64,000 nucleotides of DNA from Mucilaginibacter terrae (GTDB lineage Bacteria > Bacteroidota > Bacteroidia > Sphingobacteriales > Sphingobacteriaceae): positions 682,001 through 746,000 of the forward strand of contig NZ_JAVLVU010000001.1 in assembly GCF_031951985.1 (NCBI RefSeq), read 5' to 3'. Made by a program: the position numbers and the translations under genes. Position 1 is the first letter of the stretch, and each line of letters opens with the position of its first letter. Shown here in pieces: positions 8,830 through 17,300 of this stretch. The notes beneath the pieces were generated by a model. That model was not told the DNA's origin. It searched no databases and was given only the letters and a program-made list of their open reading frames with translations.

Positions 8830-10488
8830 TTAAACCTCTGCCAAATACTTATGTACAAAGCTAATAGCCATTGAGCCCTCTCCAACAGCCGATGCCACCC
8901 GGTTCATAGCCCCGGCACGTACATCACCTGCGGCAAAAATTCCTGGGCAACTGGTTTCCAGCAAAAACGGATCGCGTTTAAGCTTCCATTGTTTATTAAA
9001 TTCATCGTAGCCTGTAAGGTCGCGCCCGGTTTCAATAAAGCCTTTGCTTTTGATGATGCCCATTTGCACCCACTCGGTGTAGGGTTTAGCCCCAATAAAT
9101 ATATATAGAGCGCTGGCCTCCACGTCTTTGGTTTCTTTGGTATTTACGTTAATTATAGTTAATTCTTTTAAACTGTTTTCACCACGGGCTTCAATTACTT
9201 CGGTAAATGCTAATACCTCGATATTTGGTGTACCGGCAATCTGCTCAATTAAATAAGCCGACATGGTAGCCGTTAAATCTTCGCGGCGGATAACAATATT
9301 TACCTTTTGGGCAAATTTTGACAGGTACATAGCCGCCTGACCGGCCGAGTTACCACCGCCAATAATGTATACCTGCTTGTCTTTACAAGCCGAAGCCTCG
9401 GTAATTGCAGCACCGTAATATACACCGGCACCCGTAAATTGGTCAACGCCTTTTACTTCGAGTTTGCGATAATCAACCCCTGTAGTAATTACGATCGAGC
9501 GGCTGATAATTTCTGAACCATCCTCCAGGATAATGTACTTATAACCATCACGTTCTTGTATGTTTTGTACCGAACGAGGCGATAAAAATTCAGCACCCAA
9601 ACGTTTGGCTTGTGTAATGGCACGATGCGTTAAATCGGACCCGCTTAAACCTGCCGGGAAACCCAGATAATTTTCGATACGAGAACTTGAACCGGCCTGG
9701 CCGCCCGGTGCTTTACGCTCTATTAATAAGGTGCGTAATCCTTCGGATGCTCCATAAACCGAAGCCGCTAAACCCGCAGGACCGGCACCTATAATTACCA
9801 CATCGTAAATCTCGTTACTTAGTGCTGCGCTGATACCCAGCTTTTCGGCAATGTTGTTAATGGTTGGCCGGGCTTCAAAAGCACCATCTTCATATATAAC
9901 GGTGGGCAGCTGGTCGTTACAAAGATTATTAGCTGCAAAAAGAGTTTTAGCTTCCTCATTGCGCTCAATATCCAACCATTGGTATGGTATAAGATTACTG
10001 CCCAAATAATCTTTTATGATATGTGATTGTGGCGAAAACTGGAAACCGATCAGTTTAATACCCTTAAAAGCTGGTATGTAATGCGATTGCCAATCGTTTA
10101 GCAAATCATTCACCACCGGATATAATTTCTCCTCAGGCGGGTCCCATGGCTTCATTAAGTAGTAGTCGAGCTGTACATCGTTAATGGCCTTGATGGCAGC
10201 ATCGGTATCTGAATAGGCGGTTAGCAACACCCTTTTGGCATCGGGGTAAATTTTAACGGCCTTTTGCAAAAAGTCGACACCAGGCATTTCGGGCATGCGC
10301 TGGTCGCTTATGAAAATAGCTATAACATCACCGGCATTTTTCATTTCAACAAGGGTTTCTAATGCCTCGTTTGCCGATTCGGTACTCATTACTTTATACT
10401 CCTTGCCGTACTGTGAACGCAAGTCGCGGTTTAACGCGCGCAAAACCTGCGGATCATCGTCGATGGCAAATATGATAGGGCGGCTCAT
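8830..10488 (-). CDS. Response regulator fused to thioredoxin-reductase-like flavoprotein
   Basis: Three domains follow each other in 552 residues. Residues 1-130 are a receiver domain with acidic pair D11/D12, phospho-acceptor D62 (FISDQRMPE) and K113. Residues about 145-220 look like a glutaredoxin/thioredoxin-like fold (IPYQWLDIERNEEAKTL, QLPTVIYEDG), but the place of the CxxC holds SPQS (152-155). From 226 on is a low-molecular-weight thioredoxin-reductase-like flavoprotein with FAD motif GAGPAG (234-239), NAD(P)H motif GGGNSAGQAA and AAGDVRAG near the end. The canonical CxxC of TrxR is replaced by YYGAAI around 357-362. It probably transfers electrons or senses redox state rather than reducing thioredoxin through a disulfide. 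The CNB histidine kinase gene lies 129 bp upstream on the same strand and is the likely partner. Confidence 0.85.
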   Translation of the reverse strand: MSRPIIFAIDDDPQVLRALNRDLRSQYGKEYKVMSTESANEALETLVEMKNAGDVIAIFISDQRMPEMPGVDFLQKAVKIYPDAKRVLLTAYSDTDAAIKAINDVQLDYYLMKPWDPPEEKLYPVVNDLLNDWQSHYIPAFKGIKLIGFQFSPQSHIIKDYLGSNLIPYQWLDIERNEEAKTLFAANNLCNDQLPTVIYEDGAFEARPTINNIAEKLGISAALSNEIYDVVIIGAGPAGLAASVYGASEGLRTLLIERKAPGGQAGSSSRIENYLGFPAGLSGSDLTHRAITQAKRLGAEFLSPRSVQNIQERDGYKYIILEDGSEIISRSIVITTGVDYRKLEVKGVDQFTGAGVYYGAAITEASACKDKQVYIIGGGNSAGQAAMYLSKFAQKVNIVIRREDLTATMSAYLIEQIAGTPNIEVLAFTEVIEARGENSLKELTIINVNTKETKDVEASALYIFIGAKPYTEWVQMGIIKSKGFIETGRDLTGYDEFNKQWKLKRDPFLLETSCPGIFAAGDVRAGAMNRVASAVGEGSMAISFVHKYLAEV

Positions 10489-10520
10489 GTGTAGTGTAAA
10501 TTTTAGACTAAATTATAAAA

Positions 10521-10557
10521 AAAACCTCACCCCAGCCCTCTCCAAAGGAGAGGGAGT
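10521..10557. repeat. Palindromic intergenic repeat unit, type A
   Basis: CTCACCCCAGCCCTCTCC-AAA-GGAGAGGGAG forms a hairpin with arms CCCTCTCC/GGAGAGGG. This kind of sequence occurs between genes in many Sphingobacteriaceae genomes, as far as I recall. It sits between the CNB kinase and the REC-reductase gene, next to a type B unit. Confidence 0.55.
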
Positions 10558-10594
10558 GTTTTTATTCTGGGGGTGAACAATTACAGCATGTTTT

Positions 10595-10630
10595 AAGTCC
10601 TCCTCTTTGGGGAGGATTTAGGAGGGGTTT
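10595..10630. repeat. Palindromic intergenic repeat unit, type B
   Basis: AAGTCCTCCTCTTTGGGGAG followed by GATTTAGGAGGGG. Closely related units lie at 12026-12069 and 34473-34510. The copy here overlaps the end of the CNB kinase gene, whose last codons and stop (complement of 10618-10620) are inside the repeat. Confidence 0.6.
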
Positions 10631-12024
10631 ATGGGTATACAAATTATAAACTCCGTATGACCGGGGCTGCTGTTTACCTTAATAGAACCCTGATGCTGAG
10701 TTTTAACAATGCGCTGCACTACCTCCAAACCCATGCCGGTACCCTTGCCCATTTGTTTGGTAGTAAAAAACGGATCGAAAATACGGTTCTTCACATCATC
10801 GGCTATGCCGGGACCGTTGTCGGTTATGGTAATTTCGGCAAACTCGCGGTCTTGCCGGGTACGGATGTTGAGGTTACCTTTTCCGTTAACTTCCATGGCA
10901 TCAAGCGCATTGTCAATCAGGTTGGTCCATACCTGGTTGAGCTCCCCTACCAGCATTTTTATTTCGGGCAGATTGTCGTCATAGTCTTCATGCACTATTA
11001 CGTTGCCGGCCTTAATTTTATGACCGAGCATTTTGAGCGTGTTGCGTATACCTGTATCCACCTTGGCAAACTGTCGGTCGGCGCCGCGATCCATGTGGGT
11101 AAAGGTTTTTATAGATGTAATGAGGTCGGCTATACGTTGCGAGGCATGATGAATATCATCAACCATTTTGGCCGAAAGCATAATGTCATAGATCCATGCA
11201 AAAACCGGCGAAGCCGCAGTTGGAGTCATACACTGATAAATGGGGTCGAGATGTTCGGTTTTAAATCCCTTTTCTACAAAAGTTTCTGCCATTTCGTAAC
11301 CATTTTCAATATCGTGGTCGTCAAACCAATCAGCAATTTCGTCTTCAAGACTATTGCGTTCGCGCAGGGTTAACTTAATATCGCTTTTATTTTCAAGTAT
11401 ATGAGTAACTTTCTGTTTTATAGTGGCAACCTTCTGCGCATCCAAATCTACCGAAATGAGTTTGCCAAAGGTTTCGGGCTGGTTTTCGAGATGTTTCATG
11501 AGCGAAGCGGCATTACGCACGATGGATGCCGCCGGATTGTTCAACTCATGCGCCAAGCCTGCCGACAGTTTGCCCAAAGCCATCATCTTTTCGTTTTGTT
11601 GAATTAATGCTGTCGATTCGCGTACACGGTTGCTCATAACGCCCACCAAAGCCTGTGTAAGTTCAAAGTGGCCTCTTATAAGATCCATGATCTTGTCCAT
11701 AGGCAAGGTCATTACCTGCGTTTCGCCAACCGAATCGCCAAAATCCATTGATACCTTACCGCGCGAATAGGGCAGGTAACCGGTGATAGACCGGTCGCGC
11801 ATAGTAGCAAGCTCGCGCCTTACACCTCCCTGGGTAAAATATAAACGCACTTTACCATATATAATAAAATGGGTACCAGTTATGGGCTTATCGCGCTCAA
11901 ACAGGTAATCACCATCATTTAATATGTAGTGCCGACTATTATCTATAAGCCATTGCAACTGGTCGTCGGGTACTTGTTTAAGTACTTCGGTACCTTTAAG
12001 CCATTCGGGTGTTATTTGTAGCAT
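10618..12024 (-). CDS. Histidine kinase with N-terminal cyclic-nucleotide-binding-like domain
   Basis: This soluble 468-residue kinase begins with a CNB/Crp-like beta-roll (about 10-120: DGDYLFERDKPITGTHFIIYGKVRLYF), then a dimerisation/phospho-acceptor helix with H159 in GKLSAGLAHELNNPAAS, a long alpha-helical insertion (about 180-300), and a HATPase_c domain with N-box LIDNALDAM, G1 DNGPGIA, F-box FFTTKQMGKGTGMGL. The CNB domain lacks an obvious PRAA-type phosphate-binding cassette, so the ligand is open. It is the likely kinase for the REC-reductase encoded just downstream; this CNB-kinase/REC-TrxR pairing also occurs in other phyla. The start ATG is preceded by a repeat that provides a GGGAGGGG Shine-Dalgarno-like run. 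Confidence 0.85.
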   Translation of the reverse strand: MLQITPEWLKGTEVLKQVPDDQLQWLIDNSRHYILNDGDYLFERDKPITGTHFIIYGKVRLYFTQGGVRRELATMRDRSITGYLPYSRGKVSMDFGDSVGETQVMTLPMDKIMDLIRGHFELTQALVGVMSNRVRESTALIQQNEKMMALGKLSAGLAHELNNPAASIVRNAASLMKHLENQPETFGKLISVDLDAQKVATIKQKVTHILENKSDIKLTLRERNSLEDEIADWFDDHDIENGYEMAETFVEKGFKTEHLDPIYQCMTPTAASPVFAWIYDIMLSAKMVDDIHHASQRIADLITSIKTFTHMDRGADRQFAKVDTGIRNTLKMLGHKIKAGNVIVHEDYDDNLPEIKMLVGELNQVWTNLIDNALDAMEVNGKGNLNIRTRQDREFAEITITDNGPGIADDVKNRIFDPFFTTKQMGKGTGMGLEVVQRIVKTQHQGSIKVNSSPGHTEFIICIPINPS

Positions 12025-12025
12025 G

Positions 12026-12069
12026 AGCCCCTCCCAACCCCTCTCCGCCTAAGGCGGGAGGGCTTTTTT
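12026..12069. repeat. Palindromic repeat unit directly upstream of the CNB kinase start
   Basis: CCCTCTCCGCC-TA-AGGCGGGAGGG hairpin with an adjoining CCCCTCCCAACC, related to the other type A/B units. Read on the minus strand it ends in GGGAGGGGCTC immediately before the ATG at 12024. Confidence 0.55.
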
Positions 12070-12088
12070 TAGTTATATTTTTTTACCT

Positions 12089-12181
12089 ACTATGTCATTT
12101 CGAACGATAGTGAGAAATCTTTCAAGGTGATTAGCTTATCAATTCGAAAAGATCTCTCACTATCGTTCGAGATGACATAGT
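12089..12181. repeat. REP-like inverted repeat, 34-bp arms
   Basis: The arms at 12089-12122 and 12148-12181 are inverted copies of ACTATGTCATTTCGAACGAT plus AGTGAGAAATCTTT, with two mismatches over 34 bases and a 25-base spacer. This TCATTTCGAACG...GTGAGAAATCT motif is a familiar dispersed intergenic repeat in Bacteroidota. It lies after the end of the long cluster (stop at 12227) and could stop or slow transcription by forming a large hairpin. Confidence 0.8.
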
Positions 12182-12226
12182 TTATTATTTATCTCTTTAT
12201 TATATCTACTCACAATTGACAAATCA

Positions 12227-13405
12227 CTATTGGCCATTGTATTTCAGCGTAAGCAATGTAATATCATCAAACTGATTAGCCTGGCCAATATAGCTGTTTA
12301 CATTGAGTAAAAGCTGGGTGTTAATTTTTGCCGGTTCCTCGTTTATGAGAGCGCTTTTAAGCAGTTGTTTGCTGGGCTCTATAGTAAATCGTACATCATT
12401 GGCATCGCGGGCATCTTCCAGTCCATCGGTGTATAGCACAAGTGTATCACCGGGGTTAAGCTGAAAGGTTGATGAGAAGTATGGAAATTCCTCCACCAAA
12501 CAAATAGGTAAGCCGCCGTCTTTCTTTTTTACTATTTCAATATCGCCGGTTGCTTTGCGCAATATGAGCGGTTGTTCGTGGCCGCAATCTACATACTCTA
12601 CCATACCTGTCGTAATGTCTAATATACAGGCAAATACGGTTACAAACATAAACGATGGATTATCGCGCGAAAGTATGTTGTTTATGCGAATGATCTGCTC
12701 GGTTAAATCGGCATTGGGATAATTGGTAAAATGCGTTTTAAAAAGCGTGCGGGTAATGGCCATAAACAAGGCGGCGGGTACGCCCTTGTCCGATACATCA
12801 CCGATGAGGAAAAACAGCCGGTTATCTGAAAGCAACATATAATCATACAAATCGCCTCCTACAGATTTGGCGGGTTGCAGCAAACCATGCAGCGAAAACT
12901 CTTGCCTGTCAGGGAACGGGTTTTCCTTTTTTGGGAGCATTGATTGCTGTATTTCGTAGGCTATGGCTAAATCTTTCTCTATGGCGATCAGCTTATCCCT
13001 ATCATGCTGAAAGTTAGTATATACCTCAATTTCGCTAAGCGTTTTTTTAATGGTAATATCCATATCATCAAAATTGATGGGCTTGGTTATAAAGTCGAAC
13101 GCGCCGCGGTTCATGGCCGTGCGTATGTTGTCCATATCGCTATACGCCGAAACCATGATGGTTTTTAGGTCGGTTAAATTAAGCTCTTTGAGTTTGGAGA
13201 GAAAGGTCAAACCGTCCATTTCGGGCATATTAATGTCCGAGAGTACGATTTTTATCTCGCTGTAGGCTGCGAGTTTTTCTAAAGCATCCTGACCGTGACA
13301 GGCAAAAATAAATTCATATTCTTTGTTTCTGATTTGTTTACGAAACTGCTGTGTTACCAGCATTTCCATATCCGGCTCATCATCTACACATAATATGGTT
13401 ATCAT
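12227..13405 (-). CDS. Receiver-PP2C (RsbU/SpoIIE-type) serine phosphatase
   Basis: Residues 1-125 are a receiver domain with acidic D8/D9, acceptor D57 in VLSDINMPEMDG and the conserved FDFITKPI lysine. A linker helix with YEIQQSMLP (the typical entry to this class) leads to a PP2C-type phosphatase domain: SVGGDLYDY, IGDVSDKGVPAALFMA, VTVFACILD, GHEQPLILR, LYTDGLEDARD and QFDDITLLTL supply the metal-binding aspartates. Enzymes of this build dephosphorylate STAS anti-sigma-factor antagonists. Two such STAS proteins and an RsbW-like ATPase lie upstream in the same cluster, which makes them the natural substrates. Phosphorylation of D57 by the adjacent histidine kinase probably controls activity. 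Last gene of the cluster; the gap to the preceding kinase gene is 27 bp. Confidence 0.9.
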   Translation of the reverse strand: MITILCVDDEPDMEMLVTQQFRKQIRNKEYEFIFACHGQDALEKLAAYSEIKIVLSDINMPEMDGLTFLSKLKELNLTDLKTIMVSAYSDMDNIRTAMNRGAFDFITKPINFDDMDITIKKTLSEIEVYTNFQHDRDKLIAIEKDLAIAYEIQQSMLPKKENPFPDRQEFSLHGLLQPAKSVGGDLYDYMLLSDNRLFFLIGDVSDKGVPAALFMAITRTLFKTHFTNYPNADLTEQIIRINNILSRDNPSFMFVTVFACILDITTGMVEYVDCGHEQPLILRKATGDIEIVKKKDGGLPICLVEEFPYFSSTFQLNPGDTLVLYTDGLEDARDANDVRFTIEPSKQLLKSALINEEPAKINTQLLLNVNSYIGQANQFDDITLLTLKYNGQ

Positions 13406-13432
13406 AATTATATATTGGAGTAGTGTTATTAT

Positions 13433-14317
13433 TTAGTTTGATTTTACGGGGATATTGATCAAAAATTCGGTGTACTCGCCAGGTAATGAATTTACATCGA
13501 GCGTACCCTTATGTATTTTGTTAATAATGTCGTACGTCATCGAAAGCCCTAAACCAGTACCCTCGTGACTGGGTTTAGTGGTGAAAAATGGTTTGAATAT
13601 CTTTTCCTTAACCTCATCGGGGATGCCGGTGCCATTGTCTTTAATGCTTATCAAAAAGCCCTGGACTGTTTTGGCGGTAGTAACCTGTATTTGAGGCGCG
13701 TAAGTGCCCTGCTCAGCCAGTTTACATTTATCTTCCATGGCGTAACAAGCGTTGTTTATAATATTAAGTATGGCACGACCTAAATCATGTGCATCAATAT
13801 TTACCTTACCAATGGCTGCATCAAAATTAGTTTTAATGGATACATTAAAGTTGCTGTTGTTGCCACGAATGCCCTGGTAAGCAAGTTTTACAAATTCATC
13901 AACTAATTGATTTATATCGGTAGGCTCAAAATTCTCTATGTTTTCCTGACGAGATTGTGCCAGCATGTTTACGATGATGCGCATGGCACGTTCGCCGTTT
14001 TCAGTAATCTTAGTGAGGTTAAGGCCTAAATTGGTTTCAATGTCGGTAAGCTCGTCAATATCATCTTCGGTAAGGTTATTGGCCCCTTTACCTAAAATCT
14101 CTTTCAGGTCTTCGAGTAAACTTACGCTTACCTTCGAGAAGTTGATCATAAAGTTTAACGGGTTGCGTATCTCGTGCAAAATACCTGCCGTTAAATGGCC
14201 TATGGATGCCAGCTTGTCCTGCTCCTGTAAAACAGTCCGCAGGCGTTCAATTTCCTGCTGTAGCTGCTCGGGAGTTTGCACGGCTATACCATTTAATGGT
14301 TGTGGGTTTACATCCAT
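13433..14317 (-). CDS. Soluble histidine kinase without sensor domain
   Basis: This short 294-residue kinase has a coiled-coil start (TPEQLQQEIERLRTVLQEQ), a HisKA domain with H48 in GHLTAGILHEIRNPLNF, and a HATPase_c domain: N-box NIINNACYAME, G1 IKDNGTGIPD, F/G2 FFTTKPSHEGTGLGLSM. No sensor or membrane segment is present, so it probably takes its signal from a partner protein. It sits 12 bp after the propeller kinase, whose own H-box has lost the histidine, and 27 bp before the receiver-PP2C gene. The simplest reading is that it is the working phosphodonor for D57 of that phosphatase and is controlled by the propeller sensor. Confidence 0.88.
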   Translation of the reverse strand: MDVNPQPLNGIAVQTPEQLQQEIERLRTVLQEQDKLASIGHLTAGILHEIRNPLNFMINFSKVSVSLLEDLKEILGKGANNLTEDDIDELTDIETNLGLNLTKITENGERAMRIIVNMLAQSRQENIENFEPTDINQLVDEFVKLAYQGIRGNNSNFNVSIKTNFDAAIGKVNIDAHDLGRAILNIINNACYAMEDKCKLAEQGTYAPQIQVTTAKTVQGFLISIKDNGTGIPDEVKEKIFKPFFTTKPSHEGTGLGLSMTYDIINKIHKGTLDVNSLPGEYTEFLINIPVKSN

Positions 14318-14329
14318 GTTAAAGTGCGA

Positions 14330-17300
14330 TTAATTGCTTAGCGTAATGTTTCGGTTCTTGGGAATGATGATCGTAAATTCGGTGTAAACGCTTTCTTCTG
14401 TTTCTACCGTAATGGTTCCTTTATGCTCTTTAATAATATCCTGACTCAAATATAAGCCCAAACCAGTACCCTTAGCGGTAGGTTTGGTGGTAAAAAACGG
14501 CTGAAACAACTGCTTTCGCTCCTGTAATAAAATACCTTTACCGTTATCCCAAATCTTTATTTCCAAACGCTCGGCATCGCAAGTAGTGCTGATGCTAATT
14601 TGAGGCTGATGATCGGGCTGTTGTTTTTTTCTATCGGCAACTGCATAATACGAGTTTGAAATCAGGTTATGCAATACCATATTCATTTCCACCGGCAACA
14701 CATCAACATTTTCGAGCGTGCGGTTGAGGTTCATGTTAATAGTAACCTCTACTCCCGGAAACTCTTTACTCCCTTCTGCCACCGCCTGTTTTACGCTGGT
14801 TTCTATGAGTTTATTAATATCGGTACTGATAAATATATTCGATTTTTCGCGCAGTATTTTCTCCATACCCTTAACAATACGCGATGCACTACTGCCATGC
14901 TCATGCACCTTATGCATATTACTTTTTACGGTAGATAAAATATCGAGCATTTCTTCCTTATCATCGGCATTCATTTCCGGCTTATCCATCACCTCTAATG
15001 ATTCATCAACCAAATTGGCCGATAGCGATGAGAAGTTATTGATATAATTCAAAGGATTCAATATTCGGTCCACGATACCTTTGGTCAACTGCCCTATCGA
15101 AGCCATTTTTTCCTGCCGGATGAGTTGTTCCTGGGTGTTTTTAAGATTAATTAAACTATCCTGAATATCCTCTAATAATTCCGTTTTAATTACAGCAGCC
15201 ACAAAGTGCTCTTTCAGGTTTTTCAACAGGCTAAAGTCGCGCTCGTCAAAGGCGTTTCGCTTTTGCCAGTTTTCCATGATCATGTAGGCATGTATCTGGT
15301 GGTTAAGCTTAATTACCATCATGAGGCTCGATTTGGCTTTGTTAACACTTGCCAGTTGCGCATCATTACGTATGCTTTTTACCGATTTTACGAAATAAAT
15401 GTCTTCATAAATTTCTTCGGCAGTTGAAAGGTAACGGGTTTGGGCATCATCAGGAGTAATTTCTATTTCATCTAAAACTGCGGTATTGTAACCATAGCTT
15501 GCCTTAAATTTAAAATGTCCACTTGCTTTATCAAACACCAGCATGGCCGCTTTTTCGGCACCTCTGATGATCTTTGCCCGCTCCAGAATAGCCTGCATCA
15601 GGTTATCGAAATTTATTTCGGCATTGATGGATTTTACTATGAGGTTGATCTTTTCCAACTCATCATTTTTACCTGCCAACTCCTGCGATTGGCTTTCGAT
15701 GGCTTCTTTCTGCATGATCACCTCGGCGGTGCGCTCTTTAATGAGCCCTTCGAGTTTCTCTTTTTCCCGCTGTAATTTTTGTGACCTCAGCCTTACCACC
15801 AAAATTACAATACCAGCCAACACCAATAAGTAGATCAAATAAGCCCATAAAGTTTGATAAAATGGCTTGGTGATAGTGAATGTGTAAGTAGCCTCTGTAC
15901 TCTTGAAGCCAAAAATATTTTTGGCCTGAACATGAAAAGTGTATTTGCCTGCCGGAAGGTTGGAGTATTCTTTTTGCGTTTGCCCCGTCCAGGTAGTTGT
16001 ATCGGTATCAAAACCCTGTAAGTAGTATTTATACTGCATTGCACCATCGCCCGTTGCTGATGGAGACGTGAACGTGAAGCTTATGTTGTTATGCTTGTAG
16101 TTGAGCGTAGGTGTTAAGGTTGAGTTTTGCGTGTAAGCGGGCAAATTATCAGTATTAAAGTATGTGCCGCTAAACAAAATCGAATCGGCGTTTACTGTAA
16201 CTGAGCGTATAAGGGCAGGTTTAACTGCCGAAAATTTCACATCGTAGCGCGAATCAAAAAATATTAAATTATCGGCGCTGCCAATCCATACGCCCGCACC
16301 GTTATCATCAGGAAAAATGGAGAATATCTGCTGGTCTTTTACCGGTGCCAGCACTGCGTTGTTAGGCTCAAAGCCTGCCGTTGTTTTCTTAAATGAGTTT
16401 ACATCCGTTCCGTTGCCCGATGTGGTCCACAGGTTTCCGGCTTTATCTTCCAGCATCTGGTCGAGCCAGTTATAATTGGCGGTTGAGTCGCCTTTGAAAA
16501 TATTAGCGTGTTCGAACTTGTCTTTTGAGGCATTGTATTGATAGGCTCCCTTTACCGTACCAACAAATAGCTGGTTGCCCACCATATTTAAATGATTTCC
16601 CGAACTGTAAGGTAGCCCTTTGTTTTTGTTATAAAGCTGGCCTTTGTTGGTTATGGTACTGTAATTAATTAAACCTTTACCAGGCACCTGTAACCACAGG
16701 TTATCATTGCCGTTTTCGGCTATCTCCCGTACTTCGTTAAAAACTCCGGGTAACCTGCCTTTGCTTAAAAGTTTGCCGCCGCTGTTTTGGAGTACAACAA
16801 CACCATTTAATAATCCTGCATAAATAAGGTTAGGGTTAATGGTGGATTGATGCAGGCTTACAGCATACCCTTGAGCAAGGTTTTGTGCACTGCTGCCGTT
16901 GTAGGTGTAAATGCCATTTGATGTAGCGATCAATAACTGGTTACTCAATCTCAGCAAATATTGACAAGGCATTTGTAAACCTGCTACCGGCGTAAACCGC
17001 ATTTGTGCCGTATTATATTGCAGCAAGCCTTGATCGGTACCTGCAAATAACTTGCCTTGGAAACGGGTAATGCCGGTAACATTGCCACTCACGTTCTTTT
17101 TATTGTTATAGAACGACAGGTACGAAGGCATTTCTACACGGGCAATATGCTTCTCGGTAGCTATCCAAAAGCCGTGGTTATCATCCTCATAAACAAAATG
17201 CACATTGTTGTCATACAATCCGGTAGTGCTTTTGCTGAAAATCTGTTTAGAAACGCCATGATCGGTAATAACTACTACCCCTCCATGTATAGTTCCAAAC

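Noticed and set aside
10657..11373. 238-codon open frame on the plus strand
   Set aside because: It lies wholly antisense to the CNB histidine kinase, whose domains are clear; the translated sequence has no recognisable family and reflects codon bias of the real gene.
12089..12181. Inverted repeat as ends of an insertion sequence
   Set aside because: Only 25 bases lie between the arms and no transposase gene or target duplication is present, so a REP-like element is the better call.
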